The translations under genes were made by a program, and so were the position numbers. A DNA stretch of 14,343 nt from NCBI GenBank assembly GCA_036825155.1, contig DAISYU010000082.1:1-14343 (forward strand), read 5' to 3'. Every line of letters begins with the position of its first letter. Position 1 is the first letter of the stretch. Under the pieces are notes generated by a model. It did not search any database, was not told the DNA's origin, and was given only the letters and a program-made list of their open reading frames with translations. Below are positions 6,175-12,158 of the stretch, one piece after another. The stretch is from DSAD01 sp036825155. Its GTDB lineage: Bacteria; Desulfobacterota; Desulfomonilia; UBA1062.

Positions 6175-8046
6175 CTACAGGGTCCATTCCAGCCCCAGTT
6201 CCATGAGCTTGCCGGGGGTGGGGTTACCGGTTGTGAGGTCCCAGCTCATCAGTGCGTAGTACATGTCGAGCATCTCCATGAAGGCCTGTCTGCTCACAGA
6301 TCTGCCCCTGGATGGCCCGTCCGGCAGTGGTTCGGCAAGCCTCTCGGGCAGGTCGTCGTCCTCGCGGGTGAAGCCGCGTCTGGCATTGAGCTGCCTCATC
6401 ATGTTGATCCGGCGTTCTCCCACCTTCATGAGCTCCCACAGGGTTGTCTGCCAGCCTGTGGTGCAGGCCAGGAGATCTTCGATCTCACGGTATGTGAACA
6501 GGTTGCCGCATCCCCAGCAGAACATGCACAGGCACAGCGTATCGAGGGTGCTGTAGAAGTACTGCGAGTACACGCTCATGCGGACCTTGTTCAGGTCCGT
6601 GGATGCAGGTTCTCCTTTGCCGAGGATACCCAGGCCCTTGCTCAGGTCTCCTCCCCCTGCCAGGAGCCAGTCATGCTCGGAGGACATGTGGTCGGCGCCG
6701 ATAGGGCAGACCGCATAGATAAGCGCCTGGCTGGGCTTGACCTGGGTCATGTGTGCGGCCAGTCCGTGGTTCTTAACGTGAATGGCATATTTCGCTGTCT
6801 TTTCGCCAAAGTGCCGGATCGATGCCTCGAAGCCCTCTGCCAGCACATCGCCGATCCCCTCCCGGCCGGCGACCTTTTCGATGAGCCACATGAGCCCCTC
6901 TGCATCGCCGAAGGCAAGGCTCCTCACATCCATGGCCTCCGGCGTGATCAGCCCGTTTTCCATGGATTCAAAGAGGTATGCTGCAAGCCCGCCCATGGTA
7001 ATGGTGTCCAGGCCGTAGTTGTTGCACAGCTCGTTTGCCTTTGCCACGGCCACAGCATCGGTGATATCCAGGTTGGTGCCTAAAAGCCCCAGGGTCTCAA
7101 ACTCGGGACCGCCCATTCTGTCTGTCACCTGATAGGGCGTCTCAGACCTGACCTGTTTGCGGCACCCCACGACACAGCCGAAGCACGTGGTCTGTCCCGC
7201 GCCTATCTCCGGCTGAAAAGTGGCGCCGGCAAGGGCCTTGTAGTCTTCATGGCACCCCCGGGTGTAGTTGTGGGTGCAGACGTTGCCCGCCTCGCTCTGA
7301 AAGGCGAGCACGCCCGGTGTCCCGTACTTGTGAAGTGTTGTGGGGAACCCGGCATCAGGAAGCCTCTTCACTGCCAGGCGCGCCAGGTTCTTGAGTCCTT
7401 CAGGATCGGCAAAGGTGACCTTGTTCGTGCCCCTGACCACAACTGCCCTCAGGTTCTTGCTGCCGAAAACAGCACCGAGGCCGGTCCGGCCGGCAACATC
7501 GTGGAGGTCTGCCACGAGGCAGGCAAAGCGCACAAGTTTTTCTCCTGCGGGGCCGCACTGCAGGATGCTGATCCTTTTGCCCCCAATCTCCGACGTAAGT
7601 GCATCGTACACATCAAGCACGCTTCTGCCCCACAGATGGGATGCATCCCTGATCTGCACATCATCACCATCCACCAGCAGGTACGAAGGCCTCTCTGCAC
7701 TGCCGGTAATGACAATTGCGTCATAACCCGCCCTCTTGATCATGGGGCCGATTTCTCCCCCCGCCTGCGAGTCCGCCACTGCACCTGTCTCCGGTGACAG
7801 GGAGGTAAAACAGCACCTGCTCAGTCCACTCACAGCAGCCCCGGTGGTCACCCCGGGTGCTATGGTGATGATATTGTCCACGGCAAGCGCGTCTGTCGAG
7901 GCCGTGGTCTCATTCAGCAGAAAATAGGTGCCGAATGCCCCGCCTCCCATGTAGGTGCGGTAGAATTCTTCTGATGGATGCTCTTTATTGATTCCGCCGA
8001 TGCTCAGATCCACCCGCAGGATGGTTCCGGTATAGCCGTTGGCCAT
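6175..8046 (-). CDS. aor: Aldehyde:ferredoxin oxidoreductase (tungsten-bispyranopterin type)
   Basis: Cytoplasmic enzyme that interconverts aldehydes and carboxylic acids using ferredoxin, with a tungsten (or molybdenum) bispyranopterin and one [4Fe-4S] cluster. The 623-residue protein is full length for the family. The N-terminal domain has the cofactor-binding pattern SRCCFTSLSPETG (76-88), GGEIGPMIKRAGYDAIVITG (96-115) and GRTGLGAVFGSKNL (186-199). Cluster ligands are C288, C291 and C295 in CFGCVVGC, with a distal ligand C507 in DTLCLC. The start at ATG 8046 has AAAGGAG seven bases upstream. It lies downstream of an iron-dependent alcohol dehydrogenase on the same strand, 384 bases apart. 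Oddity: the distal ligand region is unusually cysteine-rich (C505, C507, C510, C513). The exact aldehyde is unknown; no ferredoxin or electron-transfer subunit gene is adjacent. Confidence 0.96.
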   Translation of the reverse strand: MANGYTGTILRVDLSIGGINKEHPSEEFYRTYMGGGAFGTYFLLNETTASTDALAVDNIITIAPGVTTGAAVSGLSRCCFTSLSPETGAVADSQAGGEIGPMIKRAGYDAIVITGSAERPSYLLVDGDDVQIRDASHLWGRSVLDVYDALTSEIGGKRISILQCGPAGEKLVRFACLVADLHDVAGRTGLGAVFGSKNLRAVVVRGTNKVTFADPEGLKNLARLAVKRLPDAGFPTTLHKYGTPGVLAFQSEAGNVCTHNYTRGCHEDYKALAGATFQPEIGAGQTTCFGCVVGCRKQVRSETPYQVTDRMGGPEFETLGLLGTNLDITDAVAVAKANELCNNYGLDTITMGGLAAYLFESMENGLITPEAMDVRSLAFGDAEGLMWLIEKVAGREGIGDVLAEGFEASIRHFGEKTAKYAIHVKNHGLAAHMTQVKPSQALIYAVCPIGADHMSSEHDWLLAGGGDLSKGLGILGKGEPASTDLNKVRMSVYSQYFYSTLDTLCLCMFCWGCGNLFTYREIEDLLACTTGWQTTLWELMKVGERRINMMRQLNARRGFTREDDDLPERLAEPLPDGPSRGRSVSRQAFMEMLDMYYALMSWDLTTGNPTPGKLMELGLEWTL

Positions 8047-8053
8047 GGTCAGA

Positions 8054-8060
8054 CTCCTTT
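8054..8060 (-). promoter_or_regulatory. Ribosome binding site of the oxidoreductase gene
   Basis: AAAGGAG on the minus strand, seven bases before ATG 8046. The left arm of the inverted repeat at 8071-8100 begins 10 bases upstream of it, so an RNA structure there could affect access. Confidence 0.7.
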
Positions 8061-8070
8061 AATAATACGA

Positions 8071-8100
8071 GGCGCTGGGCACTGGGCACTAGGCGTTGGG
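8071..8100. repeat. Left arm of a 30-base imperfect inverted repeat (GGGCACT/GGCGCTGGG type)
   Basis: Matches the reverse complement of 8388-8417 at 23 of 30 positions, with six of the seven changes being transitions or single substitutions scattered along the arm. It also contains two short direct copies of GGGCACT (8078-8084 and 8084-8090). It lies between the oxidoreductase start and the rest of the spacer. Confidence 0.55.
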
Positions 8101-8387
8101 AAAAGATGAAAAAATGGGTATGGTGAATGGTAGACTGTTTCCTGACCAAGTGACTTGCGTACCATTTATCACAACCTCCCGATGTGGTGTAGCTCTCCGC
8201 TACGGCGGATTCCCTACCCGATCTACATACTTTTAAGTCATTTCCGCGGAGGCGGGAATCCAGATCTTTACCACAGACCTTTTGCCTTATACCTGCCCTT
8301 TGCCTGGGATCTCATTTTCCCATGTTCAGATAATTTGTACCTCAGCGGTGTGTTATTTTTATTTATTTTGTTTCTTCTTTGTTTTTA
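8101..8387. other. Non-coding spacer between dehydrogenase and oxidoreductase genes
   Basis: I see no credible gene in these 287 bases. The contents are a small perfect stem, TCCGC-TACG-GCGGA (8196-8209), the palindromic unit at 8240-8259, and a pyrimidine/T-rich low-complexity stretch (about 8347-8386). A 110-codon plus-strand frame covers part of it but has no supporting start context and runs into the dehydrogenase gene. Confidence 0.6.
8240..8259. repeat. ATTCCCGC..GCGGGAAT palindromic unit
   Basis: ATTTCCGC (8240-8247) and GCGGGAAT (8252-8259) form an eight-base-pair stem with one G-T pair and a GGAG loop, followed by CCAG. The shape resembles short dispersed repeats with an ATTCCC...GGGAAT core, such as neisserial dRS3-like units; that similarity is recalled, not searched. 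Confidence 0.5.
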
Positions 8388-8417
8388 CCCAGCGTCTAAT
8401 GCCTATCGCCCAGAGCC
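8388..8417. repeat. Right arm of the 30-base imperfect inverted repeat
   Basis: Inverse partner of 8071-8100 (23 of 30 identical). It begins 13 bases past the stop codon of the alcohol dehydrogenase. The two arms enclose nearly the whole spacer between the two genes. Confidence 0.55.
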
Positions 8418-8430
8418 TGGTATCCCGGGC

Positions 8431-9767
8431 TTACCTGGTCTTCTTCCCATACGCCTGCTGATAGAGCCTCATCAGATCTTCCTGTGAGCATGATCTCGGG
8501 NNNNNNNNNNNNNNNNNNNNNNNNNNNNNNNNNNNNNNNNNNNNNNNNNNNNNNNNNNNNNNNNNNNNNNNNNNNNNNNNNNNNNNNNNNNNNNNNNNNN
8601 CCCATACGCCTGCTGATAGAGCCTCATCAGATCTTCCTGTGAGCATGATCTCGGGTTGGTGAGATGGCAGGAATCCTCATAGGCCTTTTCGCACAGCTGC
8701 GGCAGGTCGCTTTCTTCCACCCCGGCTTCGGCCAGGCATGTGGGGATACCGATATGCGCTATGAGGTCTTCCACCGCATCGATGGCCTTTTCAGCCGCTT
8801 CCTTCTCTGTCATGACGAAGGTGTTGATGCCGAAGCACCGGGCAATCTCGGCATACTTGGGTGCCGAAATCTCCAGGTTGAACCGCATCACCGGTATAAG
8901 ACACAGGGCATTTGCAAGGCCATGCTGCATTCCGCACACGCTTGACAGGGCATGCGCCATGGAATGGGCGGCGCCGAGATCCTTCTGAAAGGCCACGGCA
9001 CCCATCATGGCGGCCATCATCATATAGCCTCGCGCCTCGATGTCATTTGGGTTTTTCACCGCACGTTCCAGGTAGTCTGCCACAAACTCGATACCCTTGA
9101 GTGCGATGGCGTCGCACATGGGGTGAAAATCCTCCACGGTAAACGCCTCGATGTTGTGGGTGAGAGCATCCATGCCGGTATAGGCGGTTAGTCCGGGGGG
9201 AAGCCCCATAACAAGCTCGGGGTCGAGAACGGCCTGTCTGGGCATCATGAGCGGGTTGCAGACCATGTACTTGCGCTTGAGCGATGCAGATGTGATGACC
9301 GAGCACCTGCCCACCTCGCTTCCCGTGCCCGACGTGGTGGGGATGGTGATCACCGGGGGCAGGGGACCCTTGATCTGCAGATTGCCTCCGGTGGATACAT
9401 CGTAGCGGCTGAGCGGCCCCTCGTTGGCCGCCAGCACCGGGACAACCTTGGCAACATCCAGGGGGCTGCCGCCGCCGAGCCCGATAACCCCGTTGCAGCT
9501 GCCGGCAGTGAACGACTTGAGGGCCTTTCCCACATCCGTCTCATAGGGATTGGCCTGCACCTCGCTGAACACGTTGAAGGGAATCCCGGATTCTTCCAAT
9601 ACATCCTCGATGGCAGCAAGGACATCCGTATTCTTCAGCCCCGGGTCTGTTACAATCAGGGGTTTGCCGATCCCCAGGTTTTTCAGATGTTCCGGCAGCA
9701 GCTTTCTCGCCCCCGGGCCGAACGCGATCTGGGTGGGAAACGAAAACTGGCTGATCTTGTCAAACAT
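8431..9767 (-). CDS. Iron-containing alcohol dehydrogenase, split by an artefactual gap
   Basis: Group III (Fe-dependent) NAD(P)-linked alcohol dehydrogenase, interconverting an alcohol and an aldehyde in the cytoplasm. The nucleotide-binding motif GGGSPLD is at 98-104, followed by PTTSGTGSE (143-151). The metal ligands are all present: D200 and H204 in GMDALTHNIEA, H268 in GAAHSMAHAL, and H282 in GMQHG. Their spacing matches FucO (Asp196, His200, His263, His277). The 100 N at 8501-8600 are false: the 55 bases at 8446-8500 recur exactly at 8601-8655. Deleting one copy plus the N run (155 bases) leaves 1182 bases, an exact 393-codon frame ending QQAYGKKTR and TAA at 8433-8431. As printed the frame is broken. 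The start at ATG 9767 has AAGGAAGAG just upstream. The gene precedes the aldehyde oxidoreductase on the same strand. Confidence 0.93.
8446..8500. repeat. 55-base exact duplication, left copy (assembly overlap)
   Basis: Identical to 8601-8655 over 55 bases. It flanks the N run directly, with each copy ending or beginning at the gap edge. This is the pattern of two contigs sharing a k-mer-length overlap that the scaffolder left unmerged. Confidence 0.9.
8501..8600. other. Assembly gap 2 (100 N), probably no missing sequence
   Basis: Exactly 100 N between two identical 55-base flanks inside the alcohol dehydrogenase gene. Collapsing the flanks restores the reading frame, so the gap is most likely spurious. 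Confidence 0.93.
8601..8655. repeat. 55-base exact duplication, right copy (assembly overlap)
   Basis: Second copy of the contig-end overlap. It encodes the residues around NPRSCSQEDLMRLYQQAYG of the alcohol dehydrogenase, which appear twice only because of the failed merge. Confidence 0.9.
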
Positions 9768-9946
9768 AACGCTCTTCCTTTCTTTCAATAATGGTCTGCC
9801 CGGTGAATGAATGAAAAACCAGTGCTCATAATTCAATAAAATAATGGTGCAAACAATGAAGGATAGACCTTGAGAAACATTTTTTGCCGGGGGCAGGCAA
9901 GGTGTTAAGCCAAGAATAAATGTTTTTTCTTTCGAATTTCGAATCT

Positions 9947-10046
9947 NNNNNNNNNNNNNNNNNNNNNNNNNNNNNNNNNNNNNNNNNNNNNNNNNNNNNN
10001 NNNNNNNNNNNNNNNNNNNNNNNNNNNNNNNNNNNNNNNNNNNNNN
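9947..10046. other. Assembly gap 3 (100 N)
   Basis: A 100-base placeholder in non-coding repeat-like sequence. Its flanks do not match each other, so sequence of unknown length is probably missing. The neighbouring inverted repeat is the likely reason the assembly broke here. Confidence 0.97.
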
Positions 10047-10059
10047 GAGGAGAGGAAAA

Positions 10060-10147
10060 CTCGCGCAAAGAGGCAAAGACACAAAGAGTGACTGAGAATG
10101 AACCGAACCGGGAAAGATGATATGAATTCTTGGCGTCTTGGCACGAG
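10060..10147. repeat. Imperfect inverted repeat, CGCAAAG/AGGCAAAGA type
   Basis: Bases 10060-10079 match the reverse complement of 10128-10147 at 16 of 20 positions, separated by 48 bases. The arms are of the GCGCAAAGAGGCAAAGAC kind, a low-complexity element often seen between genes in environmental bacterial genomes. It lies right beside gap 3. Confidence 0.5.
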
Positions 10148-10288
10148 AATGGACAGTGCTCTAACAATATCCCGACTGCACACCGCTGTTTCAACCCGGT
10201 TCGAACAATTCTCCGGGATGTAAAGAGATATTTTCGACCGTGCTGCAATCCCGCAGGCAGTGCAGCGGCTTAGGGTTTTGTCGTCATT

Positions 10289-10657
10289 TTATATTATGCA
10301 GCAGCCAAAGAGGATTACGAAGAACGCACCCATTGATGTCATGAGTAAGGTGTTGCGGATGGCCTTGCGCTGCCTTTTGTCCCGTTCGTTCGCCTGGATT
10401 ATCTGGTCATGGCGTTCAAGACATCTGTTTACATTGATGACATACCTGCTTCTGTCACCAAAGCAGTCAACCAGACGACAACAGGTGTCTCCGAGCTGTT
10501 TGTGCATGATGTTGAAAACATGTTCGCACACACCAAGTGTCTCCATCATCTGGTCTTTATAAAAGTGTGGGCTGGTGCTTCCGGACAGGTCGGAATACCG
10601 GATAAGGGCCTCAAGCAATACCAGTTGATTGTCTCTGATCTTCTTCGTGTTCTTCAT
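10289..10657 (-). CDS. Small tail-anchored membrane protein of unknown function
   Basis: I do not recognise this 122-residue protein. It is mostly polar and helical-looking, with seven cysteines (C44, C59, C60, C65, C79, C119, C120), a basic stretch NERDKRQRKAIR (90-101) and a single hydrophobic segment at 103-122 that ends the protein. The layout suggests a cytoplasmic domain anchored in the inner membrane by its C-terminus. The gene is well supported by AGGAGGTG at 10662-10669, four bases before ATG 10657, the strongest ribosome binding site in the window. A short upstream frame ends at the same point with a four-base ATGA overlap. Base composition here is lower in GC than in the metabolic genes. 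Function unknown; linkage to the upstream protease gene is only positional. Confidence 0.7.
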   Translation of the reverse strand: MKNTKKIRDNQLVLLEALIRYSDLSGSTSPHFYKDQMMETLGVCEHVFNIMHKQLGDTCCRLVDCFGDRSRYVINVNRCLERHDQIIQANERDKRQRKAIRNTLLMTSMGAFFVILFGCCII

Positions 10658-10848
10658 GTTTCACCTCCTGATGCATAGATTGCTTGGCGTTGTCCTGGTA
10701 AGAGAGATTGTGAGTACCAAAGCATGATGCATGCCAGCAGGTACCGGTTTCTAATCACTGGATCTTTTGAATATTCATGAAGAAACAGTTTCATGATCGT
10801 GATCAGGGTTACGTGAATAAAGGCTTCCTGTTTCAAATTTTGAATCAT
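10654..10848 (-). CDS. Short ORF overlapping the tail-anchored protein gene
   Basis: A 64-codon frame from ATG 10848 whose stop overlaps the next start as ATGA (10654-10657) and whose last codons run through that gene's Shine-Dalgarno. The peptide has a moderately hydrophobic middle (LLACIMLWYSQSLL) and no domain I recognise. No ribosome binding site precedes 10848, and an internal ATG at 10794 has none either. It may be a real small protein, a leader peptide coupled to the next gene, or chance. The four-base overlap is the main argument in its favour. Confidence 0.3.
   Translation of the reverse strand: MIQNLKQEAFIHVTLITIMKLFLHEYSKDPVIRNRYLLACIMLWYSQSLLPGQRQAIYASGGET
10662..10669 (-). promoter_or_regulatory. 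Very strong ribosome binding site of the tail-anchored protein gene
   Basis: AGGAGGTG, close to a perfect anti-16S complement, four bases before ATG 10657. It is embedded in the end of the short upstream frame, so translation of that frame could influence use of this site. Confidence 0.8.
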
Positions 10849-10854
10849 GGATTT

Positions 10855-10906
10855 AAAAAAATCAAGGCATTGGCACTGACCACTGAGGGATCGCCTTCAG
10901 TCTTGA
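10855..10906 (-). terminator. Probable Rho-independent terminator after the CPBP protease gene
   Basis: Directly after the protease stop, the minus strand reads TCAAG (10906-10902), then an inner stem ACTGA/TCAGT, then CTTGA (10866-10862), followed by seven T (10861-10855). The outer stem is only five base pairs and encloses an imperfect structure, but the stem plus T-run just past a stop codon is suggestive. If real, it separates the protease from the small genes downstream. Confidence 0.42.
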
Positions 10907-11716
10907 TTAATAGGGGTCGACCATACGTGCTGTTTGCTTTGATCCTGGAAGGAAAACCACCGAGACGGCTGCGGCCAGTCCCCATATGACCAGATAATAG
11001 TGCATCTGGGGACAGTGCATGGTAAAGGCAATGAAGTTGGCGGTTTCATGAAAAAGGATCGCAACCAGTACACTGCCCCGGGCCTTGTTGACGAGCAGCG
11101 TCATGACAACAGACCAGCATGTGAGCAGATAGATATACACAAGGATCGAATCTCCGTATTGAAAGGACCCCTCCATGAAGAACAACGGCAGGTGCCAGAG
11201 CGCCCAGATACACCCCAGTGCAACACTTGCACCTACTGGTCCCAGGAGGGTCTGGAGCCGCGGTAGTGCAAAACCTCTCCAGCCGATCTCCTCACCCAGG
11301 CCGTCATAGATGAGGAAGAAACCAAGAAAGCCCCAACCGAATACCGGGGAAAACCATCTCTGAGGAACCCTGGCATCGTTGAAGCCGATAGCTGCAAGGG
11401 TGCTCAGTGCCGTGACAGCAAGGGGAATCGCCACCGCAGCCAGATACCATACCGGGGAAAACCTCCAGTGAAAGGAACGTCTGAATAAACCGGTGATCCC
11501 TTGTCTGCCTTTGGCAATTGCCGTGACAAGAATGGCTGCGATCATTGGAGCAGCAGCACCGGCAAGGTACAACACGCCTCCGGCTTGCCCGGGGTCCATT
11601 GAAAAAGTAATGCCGAGGCCTTCGTAGAGGCCGTATAAAAGCCATACCTGTCCGTAGGACAAAAGAAAGAAGAGCAGAAGGGATGTCTTCATCCTTTTGG
11701 TTTTTTCCTCCTTCAT
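10907..11716 (-). CDS. CPBP-family intramembrane metalloprotease
   Basis: Integral membrane protease of the CPBP (Rce1/CAAX-type, Abi) family; bacterial members act in peptide maturation, bacteriocin self-immunity or unknown roles. The 269-residue protein has about seven or eight hydrophobic segments and all three family motifs: EEIGWR (E142, E143, R147), WALWH (H175) and HETAN (H223, N227). The active site is therefore apparently intact. The start at ATG 11716 is preceded by GAGGGG about seven bases upstream; an internal ATG at 11692 has a badly spaced site. A candidate promoter lies about 60 bases upstream. It is divergent from the glycosidase gene. No bacteriocin precursor, exporter or prenyltransferase gene is visible nearby, so its substrate cannot be inferred. 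Confidence 0.92.
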   Translation of the reverse strand: MKEEKTKRMKTSLLLFFLLSYGQVWLLYGLYEGLGITFSMDPGQAGGVLYLAGAAAPMIAAILVTAIAKGRQGITGLFRRSFHWRFSPVWYLAAVAIPLAVTALSTLAAIGFNDARVPQRWFSPVFGWGFLGFFLIYDGLGEEIGWRGFALPRLQTLLGPVGASVALGCIWALWHLPLFFMEGSFQYGDSILVYIYLLTCWSVVMTLLVNKARGSVLVAILFHETANFIAFTMHCPQMHYYLVIWGLAAAVSVVFLPGSKQTARMVDPY

Positions 11717-11771
11717 AGCAAGCCCCTCATATCTCCTGATTCCATGTTCTTTGGAAATTGCAATGTGTAAC

Positions 11772-11800
11772 AGTATATAAGAAACAGAATCCAGTATCCA
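11772..11800 (-). promoter_or_regulatory. Candidate promoter of the CPBP protease gene
   Basis: On the minus strand, TGGATA (11795-11800) and TATACT (11772-11777) are 17 bases apart; the -10 matches the consensus at five of six positions and the -35 at four. The -35 lies within the degenerate ATCCAG repeat. The predicted start of transcription is about 50 bases before ATG 11716. Confidence 0.35.
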
Positions 11801-11818
11801 GAATTCAGGATCCAGAAT
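11785..11818. repeat. Degenerate tandem ATCCAG/CAGAAT repeat
   Basis: About four imperfect units built on ATCCAG and CAGAAT (for example AATCCAG, TATCCAG, AATTCAG, GATCCAG). A short low-complexity tract in the divergent spacer, overlapping the candidate protease promoter. Confidence 0.5.
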
Positions 11819-11902
11819 AAAAACCTGAAAGCATACTAAGATATAGTTTTCATAAAATCAAAAAGTGTTTCAACGTTTGTTGTCGCCAACCGGACATGCA
11901 AA

Positions 11903-11929
11903 TTAGACTGTAGGTGTTTAGACTGTAGG
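11903..11929. repeat. Direct repeat TTAGACTGTAGG, two copies
   Basis: Exact 12-base copies at 11903-11914 and 11918-11929, a spacing of 15 bases. An inverted, slightly changed version (CTACAGACTGAAA, 12073-12085) ends the second unit of the downstream 55-base repeat, so the two repeat groups may be related or fold together. Confidence 0.55.
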
Positions 11930-11986
11930 CTTTAAGGTCTTGGGGTTCAGGCCTGATATGAAGAGGATGTATTCACTAAAAGCCTC

Positions 11987-12085
11987 CAGTACCCCAAGGG
12001 CATTTCTTTCAGGGCATCTATAGCCTAAAAGACTCTGGAAACAGTACCCCAAGCGCATTTCTTTCAGGGCAACTACAGACTGAAA
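11987..12085. repeat. Tandem repeat of about 55-base period, two units
   Basis: Bases 11987-12030 and 12042-12085 match at 39 of 44 positions. The core CAGTACCCCAAG.GCATTTC continues into TTTCAGGGCA, followed by a variable CTA.AG.CT.AAA. The linkers (AAAAGCCTC and AAAAGACTC) are also alike, so the whole unit seems duplicated. It lies about 70 to 170 bases upstream of the glycosidase start. Two units are too few, and too close together, for a CRISPR array. Confidence 0.65.
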
Positions 12086-12110
12086 TCTCTGTCAACAGCC
12101 CCCCTACCGG

Positions 12111-12138
12111 TTGACCATGGTCACGGAGGTATTAATAT
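12111..12138 (+). promoter_or_regulatory. Candidate promoter and operator palindrome before the glycosidase gene
   Basis: TTGACC (12111-12116) and TAATAT (12133-12138) are 16 bases apart, giving a reasonable sigma-70 promoter 21 bases before the start codon. The perfect 12-base palindrome TGACCATGGTCA (12112-12123) overlaps the -35, a position where a dimeric regulator would block polymerase. The predicted 5' leader would be short. Confidence 0.42.
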
Positions 12139-12158
12139 ACCCTAGGAAGGGAGAGGCT

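Larger units (their letters stand above)
9768..10288. other. Repeat-bearing spacer containing gap 3
   Basis: I find no credible gene in about 420 known bases. The left part (9768-9946) is the leader of the dehydrogenase gene and ends in a TTCGAATTTCGAATC stretch. The right part has an imperfect inverted repeat (10060-10079 with 10128-10147). It also has a perfect stem, GCTGCA (10242-10247) with TGCAGC (10261-10266), shortly after the stop of the small membrane-protein gene; this could be a weak transcription end, though no T-run follows. Open frames across the gap read as the usual spurious peptides of such repeats. Confidence 0.55.

Noticed and set aside
7249..7797. 182-codon plus-strand ORF opposite the aldehyde oxidoreductase
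   Set aside because: Shadow of a strongly supported gene; no independent evidence.
8155..8487. 110-codon plus-strand ORF
   Set aside because: Overlaps repeats and the 3' end of the dehydrogenase gene, with no ribosome binding site or recognisable product.
9894..9912. Possible sigma-54 promoter (TTGGCTTAACACCTTGC) upstream of the dehydrogenase gene
   Set aside because: The distance between the GG and GC elements is 11 bases instead of the required 10.
9826..10248. Minus-strand ORFs spanning gap 3
   Set aside because: They read through unknown bases and through a low-complexity repeat that commonly gives spurious peptides.
10260..10678. Plus-strand ORFs opposite the tail-anchored protein gene
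   Set aside because: The minus-strand frame has a near-perfect Shine-Dalgarno and a coherent membrane anchor; the opposite frames have neither.
11987..12085. Possible CRISPR array
   Set aside because: Only two units, about 11 bases between the 44-base cores, with linkers that are themselves similar and no cas genes.
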